Below, piece after piece: positions 17,735-25,760 of a stretch of 64,000 nucleotides of DNA; position 1 is the first letter of the stretch, and each line of letters opens with the position of its first letter. Location of the stretch: contig CP050293.1 in NCBI GenBank assembly GCA_014189435.1, forward strand, positions 191,001-255,000, read 5' to 3'. Below the pieces are notes generated by a model. That model worked only from the letters and a program-made list of their open reading frames with translations. It did no database searches and had not been told where the DNA came from. Both the position numbers and the translations under genes were made by a program. The DNA comes from Mesorhizobium loti (lineage in GTDB: Bacteria > Pseudomonadota > Alphaproteobacteria > Rhizobiales > Rhizobiaceae).

Positions 17735-18087
17735 TGCCCCCGCAGCGCCTTTGCGCTACTCGACAGACGGGCAGGGGCGAAGTCAAGCGCGGCTGGCTTT
17801 GCGGCTTGGCCTGTGCACACTATTTGCTGGCGGTACCTGTCAGAAACGGCGGCGCCGGCGGCCTTGCGAAACACTGTGTGGCCGGCAAAGCGAATAGACT
17901 GCCGTTATGGCTTGGCATTCGCCGTCGGATCGACTAGATGAGCCCCGCGCCTGTTGCTTCGACGGCTCAGGTGCGGGGAAAGGCGTTTGCTGGTTGGCGA
18001 CGCCGATGGCGGAAGTTCCGCCTTGCCCAAGGGAGGTGCATCTCCCCAACCCGCGCGGCGAAACCGGCCGGCGCGACATGCAAGGAC
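17735..18087. other. 353-base gap without a supported gene
   Basis: Lies between the start of the minus-strand membrane gene and tRNA-Ser. Short frames exist but have no ribosome binding site, no family resemblance and no conserved composition. It presumably holds promoters for both neighbours, but I see no clear motif. Confidence 0.5.
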
Positions 18088-18177
18088 GGAGAGGTGGCCG
18101 AGTGGTTGAAGGCGCACGCCTGGAAAGTGTGTTTACGGGAGACCGTAACGCGGGTTCGAATCCCGCTCTCTCCGCCA
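18088..18177 (+). tRNA. tRNA-Ser (GGA)
   Basis: A 90-base tRNA with encoded CCA. The acceptor GGAGAGG pairs with the CTCTCC-side strand before GCCA. The D arm contains GGCCGAGTGGTTGAAGGC. The anticodon loop is CTGGAAA with anticodon GGA, reading TCC and TCT. The long variable arm around TACGGGAGACCGTA is the serine hallmark, and the T arm is GCGGGTTCGAATCCCGC. An IS66-type element begins 14 bases downstream. Confidence 0.97.
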
Positions 18178-18191
18178 ACAGCTTCAAGAGT

Positions 18192-19914
18192 GTAACCGGG
18201 GCAGATTACCGGGCGGTGGGGGTTTGCAGGCGCGTGCTTTCGTGATTCACCCTTTGCGTGACGCTACCACCGACTGATTCGCTTGAAGGCCTGTCGCTCG
18301 CGGAACTCCGCGGGCTGGTTTCTGCGCTGATCGGCGAAGTGCGCGGTCTTCAAGGCCGGGTCGAGAGCCTTGAGATCGAGAACCAGGCGCTACGCGCCGA
18401 GAACCAGACCCTGAAGGATGAGATCGCCCGGCTGAAGGACCTGCCGCCGCGTCCCCCGGTCAAGCCGACCAAGCCATCGGGCATGGAGAAGGCGACGCAG
18501 CCGACATCTGGCAAGGGCAAGCGCCGCCGGCGCGGCGCCAAGCGCGACGGCGGTCGCGTGAGCCGCGAGGTGACGGTTGCGGTGAGCGCTCCTGCGGGCT
18601 CTCGCTTCAAGGGGTATGAGACGATCCTGGTGCGCGATCTGGCGTTGTCGGCCGAGGTGGTGCGCTATCGCCGCGAGCGCTGGGTGACACCGACCGGCGA
18701 AACGATGGTGGCGCCCTTGCCGGCGGGGATCATCGGCGGCTGGGGCGCGAACCTGCGCCGCTTCATTCTGGCCTGTCACATTCAAGGCCAGGTGACGACG
18801 GAGCGGTTGACGGCGTTGTTGACCGGGATCGGGGTCGACATTTCGAAGCGCCAGGTGGTGCGGCTGATTTCGGAGGGCCTGGAGGCCTTCGCGGCGGAGG
18901 ACCGTGACGTGCTGCGCGCCGGGCTGGCTACGGCGCCCTGGATCACCGTCGATGATACGTCGGCGCGCCACGCCCACCAGGACGGCTACACCACCCAGAT
19001 CGGCGATCGCCGCTTCACCGCGTTCCGCACCGGGCGATCGAAGTCACGGGAGGCGTTCCTGGCGACGCTGCGTGCCGGGCACAGCGATTACTTCATCAAT
19101 GAAGAGGCCCTGGCCTATATGCGCGGCCGCAACCTCGCCGGTCCGGTGATCGCGCGGCTAGCGGCTGCGCCGCACAAGGCATTTGCCGACAGCGCCGCAT
19201 GGCAGGCGCATCTGGCCGCACTCGGCCTCGACCAGCTCGCGGTTGAGCCCAACCCAGTCAGGATCGCCACCGAAGGGGCGATGTGGGGAGCGATCCGCCA
19301 CCACGGCTTTCTTGGCGATACCGTGGTCGTGTCCGATGATGCCGGCCAGTTCCGCATCGGCGACCATGCTCTGTGCTGGGTCCACGCCGAGCGGCTCGTC
19401 CACAAATTGATACCCGTGACCCCGGATCAACGTCAGGCCGTCGACATCATGCGCCAGTTGATCTGGTGGTTCTATCGCGACCTCAAGAGCTACCAGCGTG
19501 CTCCTTGTCCGCGCCACGCGGCGGCCCTGCGCGCCCGCTTCGAGCGCCTGTTCAAACGACGAACCGGCTACGTCATGCTCGACCGGCTTCTTGCCAGGCT
19601 GCATCGCCGCAAGCATGAACTCCTGCGCGTTCTCGATCGTCCCGAGATCCCGCTCCACACCAATGGTTCGGAAAACGACATCCGCACCTTCGTCACCAAG
19701 CGCAAGATCTCCGGCGGAACCGTCAGCGAGGCAGGCAAGAACGCCCGCGACGTCCTGCTCGGCCTGATGAAGACCTGCATCAAGCTCGACGTCTCATTCT
19801 TCCGCTATCTCGGCGACCGCCTCGGCATACCAACACAAGAGTCGATTCCGCCGCTCCCGGATCTCGTTAGGCAAGCCGCTCAAGCCTGACTGCCCGGTAA
19901 TCTGCCCCGGTTAC
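18192..19914 (+). mobile_element. complete IS66-family insertion sequence, single-transposase (ISBst12-like) type
   Basis: Terminal inverted repeats GTAACCGGGGCAGATTACCG (left) and its complement at the right continue to about 26 bases with one mismatch. The flanks show a nine-base direct repeat TTCAAGAGT at 18183-18191 and 19915-19923; 8 bp is usual for IS66, and one base may belong to an end. The 1,723-base element holds one transposase gene and no tnpA/tnpB, as in the ISBst12 subgroup. Intact ends and an intact gene suggest recent insertion. Confidence 0.93.
18258..19889 (+). CDS. IS66-family transposase (TnpC)
   Basis: DDE transposase of 543 aa. The N-terminal leucine-zipper-like coiled coil covers about residues 20-60, then a basic linker ([15 protein letters not shown]). 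The catalytic core has [10 protein letters not shown] near residue 232, [21 protein letters not shown] and a C-terminal [19 protein letters not shown] that contains the last acidic residue. The start is a GTG at 18258 and the frame is intact. The stop lies 25 bases inside the right inverted repeat. Confidence 0.93.
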   Translation: MTLPPTDSLEGLSLAELRGLVSALIGEVRGLQGRVESLEIENQALRAENQTLKDEIARLKDLPPRPPVKPTKPSGMEKATQPTSGKGKRRRRGAKRDGGRVSREVTVAVSAPAGSRFKGYETILVRDLALSAEVVRYRRERWVTPTGETMVAPLPAGIIGGWGANLRRFILACHIQGQVTTERLTALLTGIGVDISKRQVVRLISEGLEAFAAEDRDVLRAGLATAPWITVDDTSARHAHQDGYTTQIGDRRFTAFRTGRSKSREAFLATLRAGHSDYFINEEALAYMRGRNLAGPVIARLAAAPHKAFADSAAWQAHLAALGLDQLAVEPNPVRIATEGAMWGAIRHHGFLGDTVVVSDDAGQFRIGDHALCWVHAERLVHKLIPVTPDQRQAVDIMRQLIWWFYRDLKSYQRAPCPRHAAALRARFERLFKRRTGYVMLDRLLARLHRRKHELLRVLDRPEIPLHTNGSENDIRTFVTKRKISGGTVSEAGKNARDVLLGLMKTCIKLDVSFFRYLGDRLGIPTQESIPPLPDLVRQAAQA

Positions 19915-20078
19915 TTCAAGAGTGGTGTAACCGTCTGATAACATTGCGTTTCGTAAGGACGCCAGAGTGTCTGCCGCCGCAAATTCATAGTCACCTTGAC
20001 GGTTGGCCGGCCGGTTCGCCATCGGTTTTGGGATTCTTACGTGATCTGGTAGTGGTGATCCAAATCACAGGAGATGGC

Positions 20079-20303
20079 ATGCCAAACGATGTAGTCGTGC
20101 GCGACAGCAATGGCGCTCAATTGAATGACGGCGATTCCGTCACGCTGATCAAAGACCTCAAAGTCAAAGGCACTTCGGAGACGATCAAGCGCGGCACGTT
20201 GGTGAAGTCCATCCGCCTCAACGGCAATCCCGGTGAGATCGAATGCAACACCAAGCAAGTGAAAGGCCTGGTGCTCAAGACCGAGTTCGTGAAGAAGGCG
20301 TGA
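20079..20303 (+). CDS. PhnA/YjdM-like protein, C-terminal domain only
   Basis: The 74 aa product matches the C-terminal PhnA domain: VVRDSNGAQLNDGDSVTLIK, DLKVKGTSETIKRGTLVKSI and the end VKGLVLKTEFVKKA. The zinc-ribbon half of full-length E. coli YjdM is missing; short forms like this are common in rhizobia. AGGAGA five bases before the ATG fixes the start, although an open frame runs back to 19944. Despite the name, PhnA has no proven link to phosphonate use. The gene lies just outside the IS66 element. Confidence 0.85.
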   Translation: MPNDVVVRDSNGAQLNDGDSVTLIKDLKVKGTSETIKRGTLVKSIRLNGNPGEIECNTKQVKGLVLKTEFVKKA

Positions 20304-20364
20304 CCCTCAAGGCGGCAAGCTATCTCGATGGATGGTCTATTATGAGCGTGGAGCAATCGCGGAC

Positions 20365-21610
20365 ATGATTGGACTTTATGATCTCTGGCCCGCGTTTGTG
20401 GTCATGGCGCTGGTTTGGCCGCTTGCAGGCATGCCGCTATTTCAGCGGGTAGGCTTCGAATCGAGCTCCGCCAGAATCCGGACAATAGACGGGATGCGAG
20501 GGTATCTGGCGCTTGCCGTCGCGCTTCACCACTCTGTCATCTACCATGAATTCTTGACGACTGGCGCATGGAAGTATCCGCCTTCCGCTTTCTACGGGCT
20601 GCTGGGGCAGGTAGGGGTATCCTTCTTCTTCGTCATCTCCGCCTATCTGTTCTGGGGGAAACTGCTGTCGGCAAAGTCCTCCGTGGATTTTCCGACCTTG
20701 TTGCTCAAGCGGGCTTTCAGGATTGGGCCGCTCTACATTCTGGCCGTGGGCTTGGCGATGGCATTGGAGGTCATCGATGGGCAGATCGATTACTCGACGT
20801 TCGCCACATATGAGCACGCATTTTTCAATCTGCTGTTTGGTGTCTTCGGCTACGTCCCGCTTTCGAGCTCCGGTGTCTACTTGCTGGCCGGCGTAACCTG
20901 GACCTTGCCCTATGAATGGCTGTTCTATTTCAGCCTGCCGATCATGGCGATATTCAGCCGGCACCCGATTGCCCGCTTGGGTCTGCCAGTCGCCCTCCTG
21001 GCTTTTTCCATTCTCATGTCGGTGGCCGGAGGCAGTCTCGCCTACTGCTACCTGGGACTTTTCGCAGGGGGGCATGGTGTGCGCGACGCTTGAAGCAAAC
21101 GCCCTGCTGGTGAAAGTGCATCGACACACCCTGTCCGCCGTCGCTCTGGCGGTGCTGGTGTATATATTTGCCACCTACGAGATTGCCTACGCACCGGTGC
21201 CGATACTGCTGTGCATAGGCAGCTTCTTCCTGATTGTGTCAGGCGCTGATTTCTTTGGTCTTCTGACGGCCAACCGTTCCGTGCGACTGGGAGAGATCAG
21301 CTATGGCATCTATCTGCTGCAGGGGCTTGCCTTCGTCTTGGTTTTCTCCGTTGCGCCCGTGCGGAATTTTGCCCTGGACAGCGCCAGCCAGTATTGGCTC
21401 GTGATATTGATGACAATGGTGCTTCTGGTTTTGATGGCGCTGGTCGCGCACCTTGTTGTCGAAAAGCCGGGCGTCTCGCTAGGAAACAGTCTTGTGACAG
21501 TTCTTCACCTGCTGACGACGCACGATACACACGAGGCTGCAATTGCGAGCGTGGCTCGGCCCGGGCGGATGCCGGGAAGCTTCACAAGACAATCTGCCGA
21601 CCGCTTGTAG
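20365..21610 (+). pseudogene. acyltransferase 3 family membrane protein, frameshifted
   Basis: Encodes an OafA/ExoZ-like integral membrane O-acyltransferase, which acylates surface sugars. The first part (to 21093) has RTIDGMRGYLALAVALHHSV with the catalytic-type histidines, QVGVSFFFVISAYLFWGKLL and about six helices, and stops at GHGVRDA. The second part continues in the next frame (VCATLEANALLVKVHRHTL and about four helices with GEISYGIYLLQGLAFVLV). The break is in a GGGGGG run at 21067-21072; five G would give one ~414 aa protein. It may be a pseudogene, a sequencing error or a slippage switch. Start ATG 20365 has GGAG upstream; 20332 is an alternative. Confidence 0.75.
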
Positions 21611-21726
21611 CCGGATACATCGCGGCCTTCTTGGGAAAACAGGCCCATGAAAGTTTTATTCGCATTTTAACTAATGAAGCTCATCCTACTAAATGGTGTG
21701 GTATCGACTCGCGGGGGCGGGGTGGA

Positions 21727-22023
21727 ATGACTGACCAGGATGACGAGGATGGCGTCCCAAAACCCAGCCCATCCAAACGCTGGCGGACAATAGCTCTGAA
21801 GACAGCACAGTTTATCCCACCTGTCATCTCGATAGGATGTGCCGTCACAGTTGGCTATTTTGCCTATATGGCTGCCAACCAAAAACCGCCGGCCGATATA
21901 GCAGCACTGGCAGTGTCGATCCTCAAGTCCAGCGATGCGTCCCCGGAAATGCGGGAATGGGCCGCGGATGCCATAGGAATACAGAACGATATTGGAATGC
22001 CGGCCAAATCCATTCAGCAATGA
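21727..22023 (+). CDS. small single-helix membrane protein, unknown
   Basis: I do not recognise this 98 aa protein. It has an acidic N-terminus (MTDQDDEDG), a proline-serine stretch, one membrane helix (IPPVISIGCAVTVGYFAYMA) around residues 30-50, and a soluble tail containing SILKSSDASPEMREWAADAI. GGGGCGGGGTGG lies just before the ATG. It follows the frameshifted acyltransferase in the accessory patch. It could be real, but support is only the frame, the helix and the ribosome site. Confidence 0.5.
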   Translation: MTDQDDEDGVPKPSPSKRWRTIALKTAQFIPPVISIGCAVTVGYFAYMAANQKPPADIAALAVSILKSSDASPEMREWAADAIGIQNDIGMPAKSIQQ

Positions 22024-22190
22024 AACTGTGGCACGCGCAGATCGCCAAGCACATATGCCCGCCCGACATCACCGGCTAAGCGGGTATCCGACGCAAGGCC
22101 CTGGACACATTTCCTGAAGCCGCTCAGCCTTCGAAACAACCGCTTCGACAGCAGTCGGGCACATCCAAAAAAACGTCCAGGCCCAAGCTT

Positions 22191-22215
22191 GGAACCTCCT
22201 GCCTTGTTGCGCGTT
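22191..22215 (+). promoter_or_regulatory. sigma-EcfG (general stress response) promoter
   Basis: GGAAC at 22191-22195, a 16-base spacer, and CGTT at 22212-22215 exactly match the alphaproteobacterial EcfG consensus GGAAC-N16/17-CGTT. It points at the DUF982 gene, whose start is 72 bases downstream of the -10 element. Confidence 0.75.
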
Positions 22216-22286
22216 TCTTGGCGTCCCGTTCGTGGACCCGCCCGGATATTTCTCCAAGGGCTGCGATAAAATCAGGAGCCCGCTTC

Positions 22287-22589
22287 ATGCACGACAAGCT
22301 GTTTCATTCACCGGTCGCACTGTCCGTCGGCCTCGGCTTCAAGCGCGAGATCGCCTCACTGGCCGAAATGCACGATTTCCTGACCAATTGGACGACCTCC
22401 CGCCGCGGCCCGCTTTTTCGCAACGCGGTGAAGGCCTGCGATCTTGCCGTCCCGGGTTATGTGACCACGGAGCAGGCGCGCCGGGCGCTGGTGGAGTTTG
22501 CGCAGGCTGCCGGCATCCTATGGCCGGATCTCGAGCCGGTTGCGGGCGCCCGCGCCGTTGCCCGTGGTTATGGCGGCTACGCCGCCTGA
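22287..22589 (+). CDS. DUF982 domain protein
   Basis: Family of about 90 aa proteins of unknown function that is expanded in rhizobia. The 100 aa product fits it: FHSPVALSVGLGFKREIASL, a central AEMHDFLTNWTTSRRGPLF, then AVKACDLAVPGYVTTEQARR and ALVEFAQAAGI. ATG 22287 follows ATCAGGAGCC. An EcfG-type promoter upstream and a strong hairpin downstream frame it as a single stress-induced transcript. Base composition is like the core genome rather than the IS-containing patch before it. Confidence 0.85.
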   Translation: MHDKLFHSPVALSVGLGFKREIASLAEMHDFLTNWTTSRRGPLFRNAVKACDLAVPGYVTTEQARRALVEFAQAAGILWPDLEPVAGARAVARGYGGYAA

Positions 22590-22635
22590 GGATTGATGCC
22601 ATCGTGGCGGCTAAAGCCATACCAGCCACCACAGA

Positions 22636-22668
22636 AAGCCCGGCTTGGCCCTCCAGCCGGGCTTTCAC
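22636..22668. terminator. bidirectional terminator between DUF982 and DUF892 genes
   Basis: GAAAGCCCGGCT and AGCCGGGCTTTC form a twelve-pair stem around a nine-base loop. A-rich and T-rich ends flank it, and the two genes converge on it. Confidence 0.8.
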
Positions 22669-22861
22669 TTTTCCAGCGACCCAGAAACCGCCATCTTGCA
22701 GCTGAGCCTGACGACGTTGCGCCTTCCGTGGCGATCAACTTGTCGAACCTGTGCATCGCACGGGCTGCGGGAAATCGCCGAGTTCGATCCGACCTAGCTC
22801 AGCATGATGCGGAAACCGCGCCAGATCGTTTAGACGCGGCCCACCGATCATTTTCGCGGAT

Positions 22862-23359
22862 CTACGCTGCTTCCGCCGCGACGTTCACGGCCGACTCCGC
22901 GAGCTGCGTCAGCGCTTCGTCGGTGGCTTTCTCTTCCTTCAGCGTCGCTTCAAGCAGCGTCACGGCCTCGTTCAGGCCAAGTTCGCCAGCCCAGGTCCTC
23001 AGCGTCCCATAGCGCGAGATCTCGTAGTGTTCGACCGCTTGCGCGGCAGCCAGCAGGCCGGCGTCGAGCGCGGGAGATCCCTTGTACTCCTCCATGATCT
23101 CGGCGCCTTCCTCGGTGATGCCCATGATGGCCGCACAGGTCTTGCCGGCCGGCTTCTTGCCGATCACGCCAAAGACCTTCTCCAGCCTTGCGACGTGTCC
23201 TTCGGTCTCGGTGCGGTGCTTTTCGAAGGCGGCTTTCAGGTCGGCACTTTGCGCGGCCTTGGCCATTTTCGGCAACGTCGCCAATATCTTCTTCTCGGCG
23301 AAATAGATGTCTTTCAGCGTGTCGTGAAACAGGTCGTCGAGCACTTTCTGCTTTGCCAT
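22862..23359 (-). CDS. ferritin-like DUF892 protein (YciE/YciF family)
   Basis: The 165 aa product is a four-helix ferritin-like protein of the YciE/YciF group, linked in many bacteria to osmotic and general stress. Metal-ligand-like residues are seen in DIYFAEKKILATLPKMAKAA, KHRTETEGHVARLEKVF and QAVEHYEISRYGTLRTWA. Helices one to four cover nearly the whole chain. AAAGGA suits ATG 23359 (MAKQKVLDD) better than the ATG six bases earlier. A weak EcfG-like promoter lies at 23396-23420. Confidence 0.9.
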   Translation of the reverse strand: MAKQKVLDDLFHDTLKDIYFAEKKILATLPKMAKAAQSADLKAAFEKHRTETEGHVARLEKVFGVIGKKPAGKTCAAIMGITEEGAEIMEEYKGSPALDAGLLAAAQAVEHYEISRYGTLRTWAGELGLNEAVTLLEATLKEEKATDEALTQLAESAVNVAAEAA

Positions 23360-23395
23360 TGTCATGTCCTTTGGTGCGTGAGCCCTCAGGTCGAC

Positions 23396-23420
23396 AATCT
23401 CCCGTCCGGGGATTCGTTCC
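23396..23420 (-). promoter_or_regulatory. weak sigma-EcfG-like promoter before the DUF892 gene
   Basis: On the minus strand GGAAC (23420-23416) is followed after 16 bases by GATT (23399-23396), where the consensus is CGTT. The -35 is perfect and the distance to the gene (about 30 bases) matches the site at 43.8 kb, but the -10 keeps only TT. Confidence 0.35.
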
Positions 23421-23626
23421 GCCCGCTTCGAACGGAAACCTTTATAAAATTCCTATTTCTTTCCACTGCGCCCCGTCTCGAACCTTTATGGCGATCGGGT
23501 CCATATTCCCTTGAGCAAAACGCCGGACGCCGCCACCGATCGAAGTGGGGCGCGCCGTCTTCACGTAATTGTCAGCTTGCAAGCAGCAGGCGCGCCATAG
23601 AAAAATGGAAGCAAGGAACAAACATA

Positions 23627-23707
23627 ATGGACGTCATTGTTCTCGGGATCGGGGTTTTATTTTTCACCCTGTTCTTCGCCTATGTCAAAGCCTGCGACAG
23701 AATTTGA
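23627..23707 (+). CDS. 26-residue membrane peptide leading the kdp operon
   Basis: Reads MDVIVLGIGVLFFTLFFAYV then KACDRI and stop. It is one hydrophobic helix with a charged KACDR end. AAGCAAGGAACAAACATA before the ATG provides a Shine-Dalgarno match. It lies 16 bases before kdpF. Similar ultra-short peptides ending ACDR are seen at the head of kdp operons in other alphaproteobacteria, so it is probably real. Role unknown; it may be a small subunit or leader. Confidence 0.6.
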   Translation: MDVIVLGIGVLFFTLFFAYVKACDRI

Positions 23708-23723
23708 GCTGGAGGATCGGATC

Positions 23724-23813
23724 ATGCTTGTCGATTACATCCTTGGTGGTGGCGTGACGTTGTTCCTGCTCGCCTACCTGACCTACGCGCTCATTCGTCC
23801 AGAACGCTTCTGA
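23724..23813 (+). CDS. kdpF: potassium-transporting ATPase subunit KdpF
   Basis: 29-residue single-helix subunit that stabilises the KdpFABC complex. Sequence [20 protein letters not shown] then YALIRPERF and stop. The YALIRPERF end is the KdpF signature. GGAGGATCGGATC gives a good ribosome site. It is 20 bases before kdpA. Confidence 0.9.
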   Translation: MLVDYILGGGVTLFLLAYLTYALIRPERF

Positions 23814-23833
23814 AGGCACGGAAAGCCACAGCC

Positions 23834-25537
23834 ATGACAACAAACGGTTGGATACAGATCCTGGTCTTTTGCGGGATCATCATTTTGCTGGTGAAGCCGC
23901 TCGGCGGCTACATGCACCGCGTCTTCAACGGTGACCGCACACTGCTTTCGTCAATCTTCGGCCCGCTCGAGCGCGGGCTCTATCGGATTTGCGGAACCAG
24001 CGAGCGCGAGGAACAGCACTGGACGACCTACGCGGTCGCTCTGCTGCTGTTCAACCTTGCCGGCTTCCTGGTGCTTTATGTCCTGCAGCGCCTGCAGGGA
24101 AGCCTGCCCTACAATCCGGCCGGCATGACCGCGGTTGAACCAGGGCTGGCTTTCAACACCGCCGCCAGTTTCATGACCAACACCAACTGGCAGAATTATG
24201 GTGGCGAGAGCACGATGTCCTATCTCGTGCAGATGGCCGGCCTGACGGTGCAGAACTTCGTTTCGGCGGCCACGGGCATCGCCATCGCCATTGCGCTGAT
24301 CCGCGGCTTCGCCCGCGCATCGGGCAAGTCGATCGGCAATTTCTGGGTCGATATGACCCGTTCCACGCTCTATCTGCTGTTGCCCTTCTGCGTCGTGCTG
24401 ACGCTGGTCTATGTGTGGCTCGGCATGCCGCAGACGCTTGGCGCCTATGTCAACGCCACGACGCTCGAAGGCGCCCAGCAGACCATCGCTGTCGGCCCGG
24501 TCGCCTCGCAGGTGGCCATCAAGATGCTCGGCACCAATGGCGGCGGCTTCTTCAACGCCAATGCCGCGCATCCGTTCGAGAACCCCGACGCGATCTCCAA
24601 CCTGATCCAGATGGTGTCGATCTTCGCCATTGGCGCTGCCTTGACCAACGTCTTCGGCCGCATGATCGGCAACCAGCGCCAGGGCTGGGCGATCCTGTCG
24701 GCCATGGGCGTCATGTTCATCGCCGGTGTCGCCATCTGCTACTGGGCGGAAGCCGCCGGCAACCCGCTGGTGCATGCGCTGGGCATCGACGGCGGCAATA
24801 TGGAAGGCAAGGAGAGCCGCTTCGGCATCGCTCTGTCGGCACTGTTTGCCGTCATCACAACGGCCGCCTCCTGCGGCGCCGTCAACGCCATGCACGGCTC
24901 GTTCACCGCGCTCGGCGGCATGATCCCGATCATCAACATGCAGCTTGGCGAAGTCATCGTCGGCGGTGTCGGCGCCGGTCTCTACGGCATCCTGATGTAC
25001 ATCGTCGTCGCCGTCTTCGTCGCCGGCCTGATGGTTGGCCGCACGCCCGAATATCTCGGCAAGAAGATCGAGGCCAAGGAGGTCAAGATGGCGATGCTGG
25101 CCATCCTGTGCCTGCCGCTGGCGATGCTGATCTTCACGGCCATCGCGGTCGTGCTGCCGACAGGCGTGGCGTCGATGGGCAATGCCGGCCCGCACGGCTT
25201 CTCCGAGGTTCTCTATGCCTATACGTCGGGTGCGGCCAACAATGGCTCGGCCTTTGGCGGCCTCAGCGGCAACACGCCCTGGTACAACATCACCATCGGC
25301 ATCGGCATGCTGATGGGCCGCTTCCTGGTCATCATCCCGGCGCTGGCCCTTGCCGGCTCGCTGGTGGCGAAGAAGACTGTTCCGGCCTCCGCCGGCACCT
25401 TCCCTACCGATGGCCCGCTGTTCGTCGGGTTGCTGGTCGGCGTCATCCTGATCGTCGGTGGTCTGACCTTCTTCCCGGCGCTCGCCGTCGGGCCGATCAT
25501 CGAGCACCTGGCAATGATCCACGGGCAGACCTTCTGA
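23834..25537 (+). CDS. kdpA: potassium-transporting ATPase subunit KdpA
   Basis: Potassium-channel-like subunit of the high-affinity K+ pump KdpFABC. The 567 aa product has about ten membrane helices with four selectivity-filter-type loops: [20 protein letters not shown] near residue 110, [20 protein letters not shown] near 230, the [16 protein letters not shown] region near 345 and [20 protein letters not shown] near 470. Length is standard. It is followed by a small ORF before kdpB rather than by kdpB directly. Confidence 0.97.
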   Translation: MTTNGWIQILVFCGIIILLVKPLGGYMHRVFNGDRTLLSSIFGPLERGLYRICGTSEREEQHWTTYAVALLLFNLAGFLVLYVLQRLQGSLPYNPAGMTAVEPGLAFNTAASFMTNTNWQNYGGESTMSYLVQMAGLTVQNFVSAATGIAIAIALIRGFARASGKSIGNFWVDMTRSTLYLLLPFCVVLTLVYVWLGMPQTLGAYVNATTLEGAQQTIAVGPVASQVAIKMLGTNGGGFFNANAAHPFENPDAISNLIQMVSIFAIGAALTNVFGRMIGNQRQGWAILSAMGVMFIAGVAICYWAEAAGNPLVHALGIDGGNMEGKESRFGIALSALFAVITTAASCGAVNAMHGSFTALGGMIPIINMQLGEVIVGGVGAGLYGILMYIVVAVFVAGLMVGRTPEYLGKKIEAKEVKMAMLAILCLPLAMLIFTAIAVVLPTGVASMGNAGPHGFSEVLYAYTSGAANNGSAFGGLSGNTPWYNITIGIGMLMGRFLVIIPALALAGSLVAKKTVPASAGTFPTDGPLFVGLLVGVILIVGGLTFFPALAVGPIIEHLAMIHGQTF

Positions 25538-25544
25538 GGCCGTC

Positions 25545-25760
25545 ATGTCCTGGTTCAACACCATGCGTCGCAAGACCAGCCACAGTGGCGATCACGGGAA
25601 GGAGGAGAGACCTCCTCCTTTCCCGACCCTGTCGACGTTCCTCGGTCTTGCGGCAGTCATGCTCGTCCTCTGGTTGCTGGCCTACGGGCCGCCCCATCTC
25701 TTTTCGGCATCCGATCATCCGGTGCCGTCCAACAACACCGAAGCCGGAGCTTCAAAATGA
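25545..25760 (+). CDS. small membrane protein encoded between kdpA and kdpB
   Basis: The 71 aa product has a basic N-terminal part ([20 protein letters not shown]), a single helix ([17 protein letters not shown]) around residues 32-48 and a short polar C-terminus. I know no family for it. It begins seven bases after kdpA and overlaps kdpB by four (ATGA), so it is made with the pump and coupled to it. Canonical kdpFABC has no gene here. It may be an accessory subunit or an operon-specific insertion; function is unknown. Confidence 0.7.
   Translation: MSWFNTMRRKTSHSGDHGKEERPPPFPTLSTFLGLAAVMLVLWLLAYGPPHLFSASDHPVPSNNTEAGASK

Noticed and set aside
18088..22589. Genomic island integrated at tRNA-Ser
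   Set aside because: No integrase is present and no second copy of the tRNA 3' end was found downstream; the only confirmed mobile unit is the IS66-type element.
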